Below are positions 25,049 to 32,949 of a stretch of DNA of 64,000 nt, piece by piece (the stretch's first letter is position 1; each line of letters starts with the position of its first letter). The stretch comes from an uncultured Fodinibius sp. (GTDB lineage: Bacteria > Bacteroidota > Rhodothermia > Balneolales > Balneolaceae). Below the pieces are notes generated by a model, which was not told where the DNA came from, ran no database searches, and saw only the letters and a program-made list of their open reading frames with translations. The DNA lies in the NCBI GenBank assembly GCA_913056235.1, contig CAJXMW010000001.1, positions 1 through 64,000 of the forward strand. The letters are read 5' to 3'. A program made the position numbers and the translations under genes.

Positions 25049-27784
25049 ATGAAACGGTTTATTCGACTTTTTTCGCTCCTTCTTTTTATATCACTGCTAT
25101 CTAGCTCTCTGGCAACTGCCCAGAAGCAAAAGCTGGAACCCAAAGATTACGGGCAGTGGCAGTATATTTCTAGTCAAACATTATCACCTGATGGTAATTG
25201 GTTTGCTTATAACATCAGCCTGGTAGATGGCGATGGCTGGCTCACTATCAAAGAGGTGGACACCGACTCCACCGGCAATCATAAATTTATGCATGGCGTA
25301 CGTCCACAAATTTCCAACAACAGCAAATGGGCGGCCTTTCTGATCGGCGTATCCGAAGACAAAAAGGAAAAGCTCAAGAAACAGAAAAAGCAAGTTCACT
25401 ATAAACTGGGACTGATGAATCTGTCCACGACGAAAGTGGATACCTTTAGCAATGTGCAGAGTTTCGAATTCTCCGAAAATGGCAAATATCTTGCCATGGA
25501 AAAGTACAAGGCCGAAGACGTAAAAACGGAAGGGACTGATCTTATTCTCCGGGAGTTGTCCACCGGAACCAACCAGCTTATTGGCAATGTTTCAGACTAT
25601 GCCTTTAACGATGAGGGCACCAAGCTGGCCGTATTGCTCGACTCCAACAAAGATCTGGGCAATGGCGCCCATCTCTATGACCTCTCATCCGCCACTATTC
25701 GAGTACTCGACAGCGATACAACTACCTACAAAAAGCTGGCTTGGAACGAGGATGGCACTGCACTGGCCTTTTTGAAAGAGAAAACGAATGAGAATTTTGA
25801 AGATCCTACCCACCAGATTTATGCCTTCACCAACGTCGATAAATCCATAGAAAAACAGGTTTTCGACCAGGATCAACGTTCGGCTTTCCCCGACAGCATG
25901 CGCATTGTCGATTATCGAACGCTGCAATGGTCTGAGGATAACAATACCGTCTTCTTTGGCATCAAGCAATGGAATCCCAAAAAAGAAGAAACCAAGCAGG
26001 ATTCGACCAAGAAGAAAAAAGATGACGACCTGGAGCCCTCAAATGTTGAAATCTGGCACTGGCAAGACGATCAGATTATGCCGCAACAAGAGGTAATGTC
26101 GAATCAGCTGAAACAGGACAACCATCTTTCGGCCTGGCATCTGGATGAGGAAAGCTTCGTACAGCTGGGCAACGAAAAATTTGAGGATATACAGCTGACG
26201 GGCGACCAGCAACATGCTGTGGGATACAATCCCAAGCCGTACGAGCCCACCTTCGAAGAAGAATGGAAAGATATTTATATCATCGATGTAACGTCGGGCA
26301 AATCCAAGAAAATTCTGGACAAACACGAATTTGTGCAGACCTCACCCGACGGCAAGTATGTGCTCTATTTTAAAGATCAAAACTGGTGGACCTACGATAT
26401 TTCCGCCGATAAACATCACAATCTTACCAAGAATATTGACACACGCTTCCAGAATTTCACCAATGTAAACGGACGCGAGAATCGGCGTCCATGGGGCAGC
26501 GGTGAATGGGCCGAGGATGATGCCTGGGTGCTGTTGTATGATCAGTACAACACCTACAAAGTCTGGGGCGATGGCAGCAATACCCAAAAGCTGACCAGCG
26601 GCAATGCCGACAAAATTAGGTACCGACAGGTCCGGTTTCCTGATGAACAGGAAGGTATTAAAGACGATGAATCGCTCTATTTCTCGATGTACGGCGATGA
26701 AAGCAAAGACCGCGGCTATTCCCGGCTGGAAGGGAATGGACAGGTACAAACGCTGTTATACAAACCGAAAATGATAAACTCGCTAACCAAAGCGGACTCC
26801 ACTCAGCAGTTCGTTTACCGAGAGGAATCGACCACTGATTCTCCGGATTTTTATCACGTTGGACAATCCTTCAACAACCCGGTAGCCCTTACCAACACCA
26901 ATCCCCAGCAGGACAACTATTACTGGGCTGACGACGAATTGATCACCTACACCAACGAAAATGGCCAGCAGCTCGAGGGACGGCTGATCTACCCGGCCAA
27001 CTATGATCCGGACAAGAAATACCCGATGATTACCTACATCTATGAGAAGCTGTCGCAGAGCACACACAGCTATAGCCTGCCATCGAAAACAAATGAATAC
27101 AGTTTTCGCCGGTATTCCTCTGAAGGATACTTCGTCTTTCTTCCGGATATTACCTATGAACTTAGCGATCCCGGCGTATCAGCCGTAAAAAGTGTGGTGC
27201 CCGCTGTCAACAAAGTGCTAGAAACAGGCATGGTCAACAAGGATCAAGTAGGGCTTACCGGGCACTCCTGGGGCGCCTACCAGACGACCTTTATCATCAC
27301 GCAGACCGATCTGTTCAATTCCGCTGTAGCTGGCGCACCACTTACTAACATGATCAGCATGTACAACTCCATCTACTGGAATTCCGGTACCCCTGATGCC
27401 AAAATTTTTGAGACGAGTCAGGGACGTTTTCCCCAACCGTGGTGGAAAGACTGGGACAATTTTGTAGAGAATTCACCCATCTTTAATATGCAGGATATGA
27501 GCACACCACTGCTGGTCCAGTTTGGTACCGACGATGGTGCCGTAGACTTTAATCAGGGTGTTGAACTCTATAATACCATGCGTCGTATGCAAAACCCATT
27601 TGTGATGCTGGTCTATGAGGGTGAAAACCACAATCTAGCGCAGGAAGAAAACCAAATTGACTACGGCAATCGTGCCTTCCAGTGGCACGAGCACTACTTA
27701 AAAGGCAAGGAAGCCCCTAAATGGATCACTGACGGTGTTCCCTTCCTGGAGCGGCCGGCTGCAAAAGAAAAAGAGAAAAAGTAA
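25049..27784 (+). CDS. Secreted S9-family prolyl-oligopeptidase-like serine peptidase
   Basis: A 911-residue exported peptidase. A signal peptide (about 1-24, cleaved near ATAQ) is followed by a long beta-propeller region (about 30-620) with a low-complexity charged loop (KKEETKQDSTKKKKDDD). The C-terminal alpha/beta-hydrolase domain has GHSWGAY with Ser740, GTDDGAV with Asp828 or Asp829, and ENHNL with His861, giving a full catalytic triad. Family members cut short peptides after proline or release N-acyl or dipeptidyl ends; the exact specificity cannot be told. The start at 25049 has no clear SD. A terminator follows at 27800. Confidence 0.9.
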   Translation: MKRFIRLFSLLLFISLLSSSLATAQKQKLEPKDYGQWQYISSQTLSPDGNWFAYNISLVDGDGWLTIKEVDTDSTGNHKFMHGVRPQISNNSKWAAFLIGVSEDKKEKLKKQKKQVHYKLGLMNLSTTKVDTFSNVQSFEFSENGKYLAMEKYKAEDVKTEGTDLILRELSTGTNQLIGNVSDYAFNDEGTKLAVLLDSNKDLGNGAHLYDLSSATIRVLDSDTTTYKKLAWNEDGTALAFLKEKTNENFEDPTHQIYAFTNVDKSIEKQVFDQDQRSAFPDSMRIVDYRTLQWSEDNNTVFFGIKQWNPKKEETKQDSTKKKKDDDLEPSNVEIWHWQDDQIMPQQEVMSNQLKQDNHLSAWHLDEESFVQLGNEKFEDIQLTGDQQHAVGYNPKPYEPTFEEEWKDIYIIDVTSGKSKKILDKHEFVQTSPDGKYVLYFKDQNWWTYDISADKHHNLTKNIDTRFQNFTNVNGRENRRPWGSGEWAEDDAWVLLYDQYNTYKVWGDGSNTQKLTSGNADKIRYRQVRFPDEQEGIKDDESLYFSMYGDESKDRGYSRLEGNGQVQTLLYKPKMINSLTKADSTQQFVYREESTTDSPDFYHVGQSFNNPVALTNTNPQQDNYYWADDELITYTNENGQQLEGRLIYPANYDPDKKYPMITYIYEKLSQSTHSYSLPSKTNEYSFRRYSSEGYFVFLPDITYELSDPGVSAVKSVVPAVNKVLETGMVNKDQVGLTGHSWGAYQTTFIITQTDLFNSAVAGAPLTNMISMYNSIYWNSGTPDAKIFETSQGRFPQPWWKDWDNFVENSPIFNMQDMSTPLLVQFGTDDGAVDFNQGVELYNTMRRMQNPFVMLVYEGENHNLAQEENQIDYGNRAFQWHEHYLKGKEAPKWITDGVPFLERPAAKEKEKK

Positions 27785-27799
27785 CATCAATAAACTACG

Positions 27800-27833
27800 A
27801 TAGCCCAGCTGTTGAAAGTTGGGCTATTTAATA
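27800..27833 (+). terminator. Probable terminator after the S9 peptidase
   Basis: ATAGCCCA (27800-27807) pairs with TGGGCTAT (27820-27827), followed by TTAATATT. The T-run is weak. Confidence 0.65.
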
Positions 27834-27841
27834 TTCATTAA

Positions 27842-28294
27842 ATGAAAGACTATAACATCACATATCGGGAGAATTACCAAATCAGGTGGCTGCAATATTT
27901 GTTCATCGGTTTGGGCTGCCTCCACCTGACGATCTTTATTATTGATTGGTGGAATAATGACGCAAACTGGATGTCATATCTGATCCTGGTGGCTGCAATT
28001 GGCGAAATACTGGTTGGTATTTTCCGGTACGAGCAATACTTCTTTCCCTATCCCGAGCTTACCCTTAATGATGAAGGGATGGTCGTTAAAGAAAACAACA
28101 ATGAACGACTCATACCCTGGAGTCAGGTACAAGAAATTACTATCGACAATAAATACATCTCGATAGTACGAGACGACAACAGGCAAGAAAATATTAACAT
28201 CCAGTATCTAAATTACGGGGATATCCAGGATGCAAAAAAGAAACTCAAGCAGTTCACAAAATCCCACGATGTAGCCTACCACTCAGTATATTAA
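27842..28294 (+). CDS. Small membrane protein with two helices and a PH-like domain
   Basis: No named gene recognised. 150 residues: two hydrophobic helices (about 15-35 and 43-62) and then a soluble beta-rich domain with LTLNDEGMVVKENNNERLIPWSQVQEITIDNKYISIV, the pattern of bacterial PH-like domains (a strand pair, a Trp turn, then a strand). It resembles in layout the two tandem proteins at 30055 and 30637, with weak sequence similarity. It converges with the sensor kinase gene, leaving a 4-base gap. Confidence 0.6.
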   Translation: MKDYNITYRENYQIRWLQYLFIGLGCLHLTIFIIDWWNNDANWMSYLILVAAIGEILVGIFRYEQYFFPYPELTLNDEGMVVKENNNERLIPWSQVQEITIDNKYISIVRDDNRQENINIQYLNYGDIQDAKKKLKQFTKSHDVAYHSVY

Positions 28295-28298
28295 GGTG

Positions 28299-29915
28299 TC
28301 AAGCACCGGCTTCAAGCATCTCCACCGGCACCCGCACCTCGATGCTGGGATTTTCTTTATCGAGCACTTCAAATTCGCCCTGCAACTGCTTAACCAACGT
28401 TCGGATCAGTTTGTAACCGAGGGTATGCTTAATGACGCTTTCAAAATTTGGAGGCAACGGGTGACCATTATCCTGCACCTGCAGCAGTAACTGACCATCT
28501 TTCGTTTCTATATTTACAAAAACCATCCCTTTATCCAGGTTTTTGAATCCATGCATAAAGGCATTCACCATCAGCTCATTCAAAATCATAGCCACCGGCA
28601 CTGCGCGGTCGATATGCACATCAACCTCTTCGGCATTCATCGAGACTTCAATATTCTGCTGACTGCTTTCGAAGGATTTTTGTAGCCGGTTGGAAAGCTT
28701 AATAGCAAAGTTCTTTAGATTTACCCGTTCAAAAGATTCTGCCTGTACCATCGTTTCGTGGATTAGCGCCATAGATCGAATTCGGGAATGCGAATCCTTC
28801 AGAATTTCTTCGTTGGATTTTTCCACTTCGCCCTTAAGCTGCAGCTCCAGCAGGGCAAGCACCATCGTCAAATTATCCCGCACGCGATCATGAATAGTAT
28901 CCAACAACAGATCCCGCTCTCCGATGGCTTCCTCCAGCTTATTTTGACTTTTAACCAGTTGCTTGGTTTTGCGTTCCACTTTTGCCTGCAAGTTTTTATT
29001 CCAGCTGCCCACCAGGTAGATACTCCCAGCTCCCAGCACCAGTACCAAAGCTATTGATATCCAGGATATAATCTGCAGTGATTCATTCGACTGCATCAGC
29101 TTTTGGCTAATTCCGGCCTCCATTGTACTCACCTGCTGATGCAGCGTTTCAGTGCCCAAAACCTTAGCCCCGATGATGAAGAGCACCAGTACCACAACCA
29201 CACTGCCGATAGCACTGTATATCCACGGCAGAGTCACTTTGGGTTTGGGAAACTCGGGAAAAACCTCATGTCGGGTTTCTGTTACAACAGGTGTCAACAG
29301 ATACAGCAGTGGGGCTACAATCACCATCGACTGCAGAAACATGCCGGTCCACCAGCCTTTCCACAGCGTAATGGTTTGAAATGGGCTGAGCCCAAAAAAG
29401 TCGCTCCAGACAAAGGAACCCAATGAACTGGCAATAGCCGCGAAAAACGAAACAACCGTAAAAAAGACAACGCTTCTCAAATCACGCAACCCGGGATCGA
29501 AAGGCACACAGTAATAAGCCAAGGCATAAATTCCCAATCCCAACACAAAGGCAATGCCGAACAATAACCCCCAGTAGTAGGTTACCGAAGCCGTAAAGGT
29601 CATCACAAATCCGGATAAAAAAAGCGGTATAAACCCCCATTCAAACCCCATCCAGAATAGTGTCAGCGTACCTAAGATAAGCGGTGGATAAAATAGGAAA
29701 AACTGGTTAACCGTAGATTGGCCCTGCTCGAAGAGCAGAAATTCATTGGGCGATATAAACACAACCGACGCTACGGAAATAGCAATAAGTACAATCCATG
29801 CTGCCAACAAATTAAGAACCCGGGAAGAGCTCAGCTGATATTTCTCCAGTATATAATCCAAAGGCAGTGGTACCCAACGCCCAGCCGTAGCACTACTCGT
29901 AATCTTATTCTCCAT
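28299..29915 (-). CDS. Membrane sensor histidine kinase, HisKA_2-type
   Basis: The N-terminal half holds about seven or eight membrane helices (about 30-250) and a further one before the cytoplasmic part. A coiled coil (KVERKTKQLVKSQNKLEE) leads to the DHp motif IHDRVRDNLTMVLALLELQ; its His is residue 342 from the ATG at 29915. The HATPase domain follows with N-box NELMVNAFMHGF and G-box DNGHPLP. HisKA_2 proteins usually read HHRVKNNL; here the second His and the Lys and Asn are changed but the phosphorylatable His is kept. An upstream start at 29987 is possible. No response regulator is adjacent. Confidence 0.85.
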   Translation of the reverse strand: MENKITSSATAGRWVPLPLDYILEKYQLSSSRVLNLLAAWIVLIAISVASVVFISPNEFLLFEQGQSTVNQFFLFYPPLILGTLTLFWMGFEWGFIPLFLSGFVMTFTASVTYYWGLLFGIAFVLGLGIYALAYYCVPFDPGLRDLRSVVFFTVVSFFAAIASSLGSFVWSDFFGLSPFQTITLWKGWWTGMFLQSMVIVAPLLYLLTPVVTETRHEVFPEFPKPKVTLPWIYSAIGSVVVVLVLFIIGAKVLGTETLHQQVSTMEAGISQKLMQSNESLQIISWISIALVLVLGAGSIYLVGSWNKNLQAKVERKTKQLVKSQNKLEEAIGERDLLLDTIHDRVRDNLTMVLALLELQLKGEVEKSNEEILKDSHSRIRSMALIHETMVQAESFERVNLKNFAIKLSNRLQKSFESSQQNIEVSMNAEEVDVHIDRAVPVAMILNELMVNAFMHGFKNLDKGMVFVNIETKDGQLLLQVQDNGHPLPPNFESVIKHTLGYKLIRTLVKQLQGEFEVLDKENPSIEVRVPVEMLEAGA

Positions 29916-30054
29916 TACTGATCCCAACCAATATTCCCAATTATTAATATTTTTTAATAATCTGTGAAAATTATCGAGTGAGTGCAAAACTCTTTTATCG
30001 TATTTTCATATACTGTATATAATTCGATTCGTCAGACAAACCACGACCAATAAC

Positions 30055-30525
30055 ATGGAAGAACTCATTCTTAAATCCGAGAAATCAAACTTTTTCAGCA
30101 CGGTTTTGCGCTTTGTATTCGGCGCCATCGGCCTGCTCTATCTTTTCATGGGCATCTCTGAGCACTACCCTCAGTGGGAATTCGAAGTCGGGGCCGTACT
30201 CAACGGCATCCTTGGACTAGGCCTGCTGATCATAGCTATTTTAAACCCTACCTTTGGGGCCAATATTGAGATCAAGCTCACCAATAAGTTTTTGCGCACT
30301 ACCGAAGATCTCTCACTCATCCGAACCGCCTACTGGAACAATATCAACAAGATAATGCTCAACCAGTTTAGCATCCGCATCTATTATAAAAGTGGTTCGG
30401 TGGAACGCTTTCGGCTTCCTTACCTGGATAGTGATGAGCTCGAAGATCTGAAGCAACGGATTACGCAAAAAAGTAAGGAGCATCACTTTGAGCTGGAGCA
30501 AAAGTCATGGTGGAACGTCTTTTAA
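30055..30525 (+). CDS. Tandem membrane protein A with PH-like domain
   Basis: Unrecognised family. 156 residues: an N-terminal KSEKSNFFSTVLRF, two membrane helices (about 18-36 and 45-63), then a soluble domain with RTAYWNNINKIMLNQFSIRIYY and a C-terminal basic/aromatic end HFELEQKSWWNVF. It is clearly paralogous to the next gene (30637), sharing RTAYWN, KIML and the WW tail. It is transcribed away from the sensor kinase gene. A membrane-bound sensor or partner role is possible but not shown. Confidence 0.65.
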   Translation: MEELILKSEKSNFFSTVLRFVFGAIGLLYLFMGISEHYPQWEFEVGAVLNGILGLGLLIIAILNPTFGANIEIKLTNKFLRTTEDLSLIRTAYWNNINKIMLNQFSIRIYYKSGSVERFRLPYLDSDELEDLKQRITQKSKEHHFELEQKSWWNVF

Positions 30526-30636
30526 ATTATAGCTAGCTACCCACAATATTAACCACTCACCACATTCTGGTTGATCTTTTCTGATCAACTTTTGACTATT
30601 TTTTAAAAGACTTTTTCACTAACTCAAGCACTAGCC

Positions 30637-31107
30637 GTGGATAAACTGGTCCTGAGTTCAGAGAAACCTAATGTTCTTAACAAAATCCTGCGACTTGTTT
30701 GCATTCTTTCAGGTACTGTCCTCTTCGTGATACCACCGGGCGTATTTTCTGCCACCGGATTTGAAACGGGCATATTTTTCCTCAAACTGCTGGGGATCGG
30801 ATTAATCGTGTTAGCTGTAGTCGATCCCATTTCTCTTTTTTGGAAAGATCACCAGCTTCAGCTGAACGATGAGTTCATCAAATCCATCGACGAATTGTCT
30901 ATCGAGCGCACGGCATACTGGAATAAGCTCGACAAAATTATGTTATCCCGTTTTAGGATAACCTTGATCTACAACAGCGGTATGGCAGAACAATTTCAGC
31001 TGCCTTTCATTAGCAATGAAGAGTTTGAAAAGCTAAGAAGCAGCATCCAATCTAAAAGTGCGGAACATCAGTTTAAACTTGAAGAACAACCATGGTGGAA
31101 AATCTAA
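30637..31107 (+). CDS. Tandem membrane protein B with PH-like domain (paralog of A)
   Basis: 156 residues, the same length as its upstream neighbour and aligned with it from end to end: SSEKPNVLNKILRL, two hydrophobic helices, ERTAYWNKLDKIMLSRFRITLIYNS and the tail HQFKLEEQPWWKI. The start is GTG 30637, matching the neighbour's N-terminus. It converges on the TauE gene, overlapping it by 4 bases (31104-31107). Function is unknown; the pair looks like a local duplication. Confidence 0.65.
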   Translation: MDKLVLSSEKPNVLNKILRLVCILSGTVLFVIPPGVFSATGFETGIFFLKLLGIGLIVLAVVDPISLFWKDHQLQLNDEFIKSIDELSIERTAYWNKLDKIMLSRFRITLIYNSGMAEQFQLPFISNEEFEKLRSSIQSKSAEHQFKLEEQPWWKI

Positions 31108-31913
31108 AACACCTCTGCCAACAGCTTTACTGCCATACCCACAGCTATCACAGCAAAAGCATACTGCAGATATTGTCGGTCTATTTTCAGGTTGATGAGT
31201 GCTCCCACAAACCCACCGAGCAGTCCGCCTGCTGCTAGTGGTAGTGCAGCCCCAAAATCGACATATCCCCAATGATACACCGTCAGCGCCTGCACTTCAT
31301 TACCGGTAATCCCAAGTTGTATAACTGCTGACAATGAAATAATGACAATGGCAAGCGATGAGGTGCTTACAACACGGGCAAACTCTTTTTTATAAAGCAG
31401 GTTCATCAGCGGTACCATTACACCTCCACCCCCAATTCCAGCCAAAGCCGCTACAAATCCTCCCAGCCCGCCCGTGACAACTGATTGCTCCCAAGTGATA
31501 GGATTCACGTCATTTTCTATCTGCTGGGATTCTCGATTGCCGCGCCGATAAAACATAAATGCCACATAGATAAGCAGCAGGCTGAAGAAAATAACGAACT
31601 CCTTTTTGCTGTAGTAGGGCGAAGTAATGACCATCTTGCCCAGCATCACGCCTATAGCTCCCAGCATCCCCACCTTGATACCATCTGCCCAATAAAAATT
31701 ATGCTGTTGATACTGGCGCACTGAACTGGCCAACGAGGCTACAAAGGTGCAAAACAGGGAACTGGCAATCGTAAGCACAACGGGATTCTCAATACCGGCA
31801 TCACTAAAAACTACAAACAGGATTGGCGTAAAAAGGATACCGCCCCCAAGTCCAAACAGGCCCGCAACGATACCAGCCACAATCCCCAATAAAAGTAGGA
31901 TGATCAGTTCCAT
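31104..31913 (-). CDS. TauE/SafE family anion exporter
   Basis: Polytopic inner-membrane protein of 269 residues with about eight helices. The N-terminal block GIVAGIVAGLFGLGGGILFTPIL and the repeat GGLGGFVAALAGIGGGGVMVPL in the second half show the internally duplicated TauE/SafE fold. Members export sulfite, sulfoacetate or similar organic anions. The start codon shares a base with the PhzF-like gene stop (TGATG), so the two are translated together. The substrate cannot be named. Confidence 0.88.
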   Translation of the reverse strand: MELIILLLLGIVAGIVAGLFGLGGGILFTPILFVVFSDAGIENPVVLTIASSLFCTFVASLASSVRQYQQHNFYWADGIKVGMLGAIGVMLGKMVITSPYYSKKEFVIFFSLLLIYVAFMFYRRGNRESQQIENDVNPITWEQSVVTGGLGGFVAALAGIGGGGVMVPLMNLLYKKEFARVVSTSSLAIVIISLSAVIQLGITGNEVQALTVYHWGYVDFGAALPLAAGGLLGGFVGALINLKIDRQYLQYAFAVIAVGMAVKLLAEVF

Positions 31914-32692
31914 CAGACGTTGATTTCTCCCTTCATGAACGTTTTTGCTGTTCCCGAAAGCTCCACGCGATCGCCAAGATATTTGCAGTACACCGTACCG
32001 CCCCGTTTCGATACCTGCCGACCAACAAGCTCATCTTTGCCCAGTCGCTTACTCCAGTAGGACGTCAGCATGGTATGGGTCGATCCGGTTACCGGATCCT
32101 CATCCACTCCAGCTGCCGGTGCAAAAAAGCGCGACACAAAGTCGGCCCGCTCACCCGGTGCGGTGACAATAATGCCACGGACATCGGCCCTTTTAAGCTT
32201 GCGGATATCGGGTTCGAGTTCGCGGACCTGCTGCTCCGATTCTAATACATAAAGATAATCAGTATCACGATATAGCTCTTGAGCAGGCATTCCAACGGCC
32301 TCCTCCAGAAACTCCGGCGGTTTAGCTTTGTTTAATTTGCTGGCGGGAAAGTTCATCACCAGTCGATCATCGCGTTTTTGGACCTGGAGCTCTCCACTGT
32401 TGGAATCAAAACGAATAACCGGTTCATCATACCCCAAATGCTGAAACAAAACGTGAGCTGAGGCCAAGGTCGCGTGTCCACACAAATCGACCTCGGTTGT
32501 GGGCGTGAACCAACGCAAGCGGTAACTGCCGCCCTGTTGGACAAAGAAGGCGGTCTCGGAAAGATTATTCTCCATGGCTATCTGCTGCATTTTTGCATCC
32601 GGAATCCATTCATCAAGTGGACAGACAGCGGCCGGATTCCCTTCAAAAATTTCGCTGGCAAAGGCGTCAACCTGATAAATCGGTAACTTCAT
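31913..32692 (-). CDS. PhzF-family isomerase/epimerase
   Basis: 259 residues with the PhzF diaminopimelate-epimerase-like fold in two similar halves. The N-terminus YQVDAFASEIFEGNPAAVCPL and NNLSETAFFV are diagnostic, with the catalytic Glu in SETAF. TPTTEVDLCGHATLASAHVL and DPVTGSTHTML follow. Family members act on phenazine precursors or other small cyclic acids, but most homologs in this phylum have unknown substrates, and there is no phenazine cluster here. It is the upstream gene of a two-gene unit with the TauE exporter. Confidence 0.88.
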   Translation of the reverse strand: MKLPIYQVDAFASEIFEGNPAAVCPLDEWIPDAKMQQIAMENNLSETAFFVQQGGSYRLRWFTPTTEVDLCGHATLASAHVLFQHLGYDEPVIRFDSNSGELQVQKRDDRLVMNFPASKLNKAKPPEFLEEAVGMPAQELYRDTDYLYVLESEQQVRELEPDIRKLKRADVRGIIVTAPGERADFVSRFFAPAAGVDEDPVTGSTHTMLTSYWSKRLGKDELVGRQVSKRGGTVYCKYLGDRVELSGTAKTFMKGEINV

Positions 32693-32842
32693 ATATCGAA
32701 TTTTAATTCAATCTCAAGTCGGACCAAAGATAGCAGAATCTTGATGCGATTCACAGTGCTGGTCTCATTTTACCGGAGTATAATTCTCTGAATTTCAGAT
32801 TCATCATTTCCGCTGAAAGAAACTTATATTTCGACGAAAACT

Positions 32843-32941
32843 TTTAACCATAGAGATACTCAGAGGATTTACGCAGAGATAATCGCAATATTCTTCCCAA
32901 CCCCTGTGATTATCTCTAAAAACTCTGCGGCAGAATACAGT
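32843..32941. repeat. Dispersed palindromic repeat before mutS2
   Basis: AGAGATAATC at 32875-32884 is inverted at 32908-32917 (GATTATCTCT), inside a wider GCAGAG...CTCTGC pairing. Related wording (CAGAGTTTCGCTGAGG, CACAGAGG) occurs at 49805-49890. It lies immediately upstream of mutS2. Confidence 0.6.
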
Positions 32942-32949
32942 AGAATTTC

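Noticed and set aside
24472-25052. Two short plus-strand open frames (24472-24696 and 24849-25052)
   Set aside because: Start inside the terminator cassette or decayed repeats, with no conserved motif or SD.
31913-32692. Phenazine biosynthesis locus from the PhzF-like gene
   Set aside because: No other phenazine genes are present; PhzF-like proteins are common with unknown substrates.
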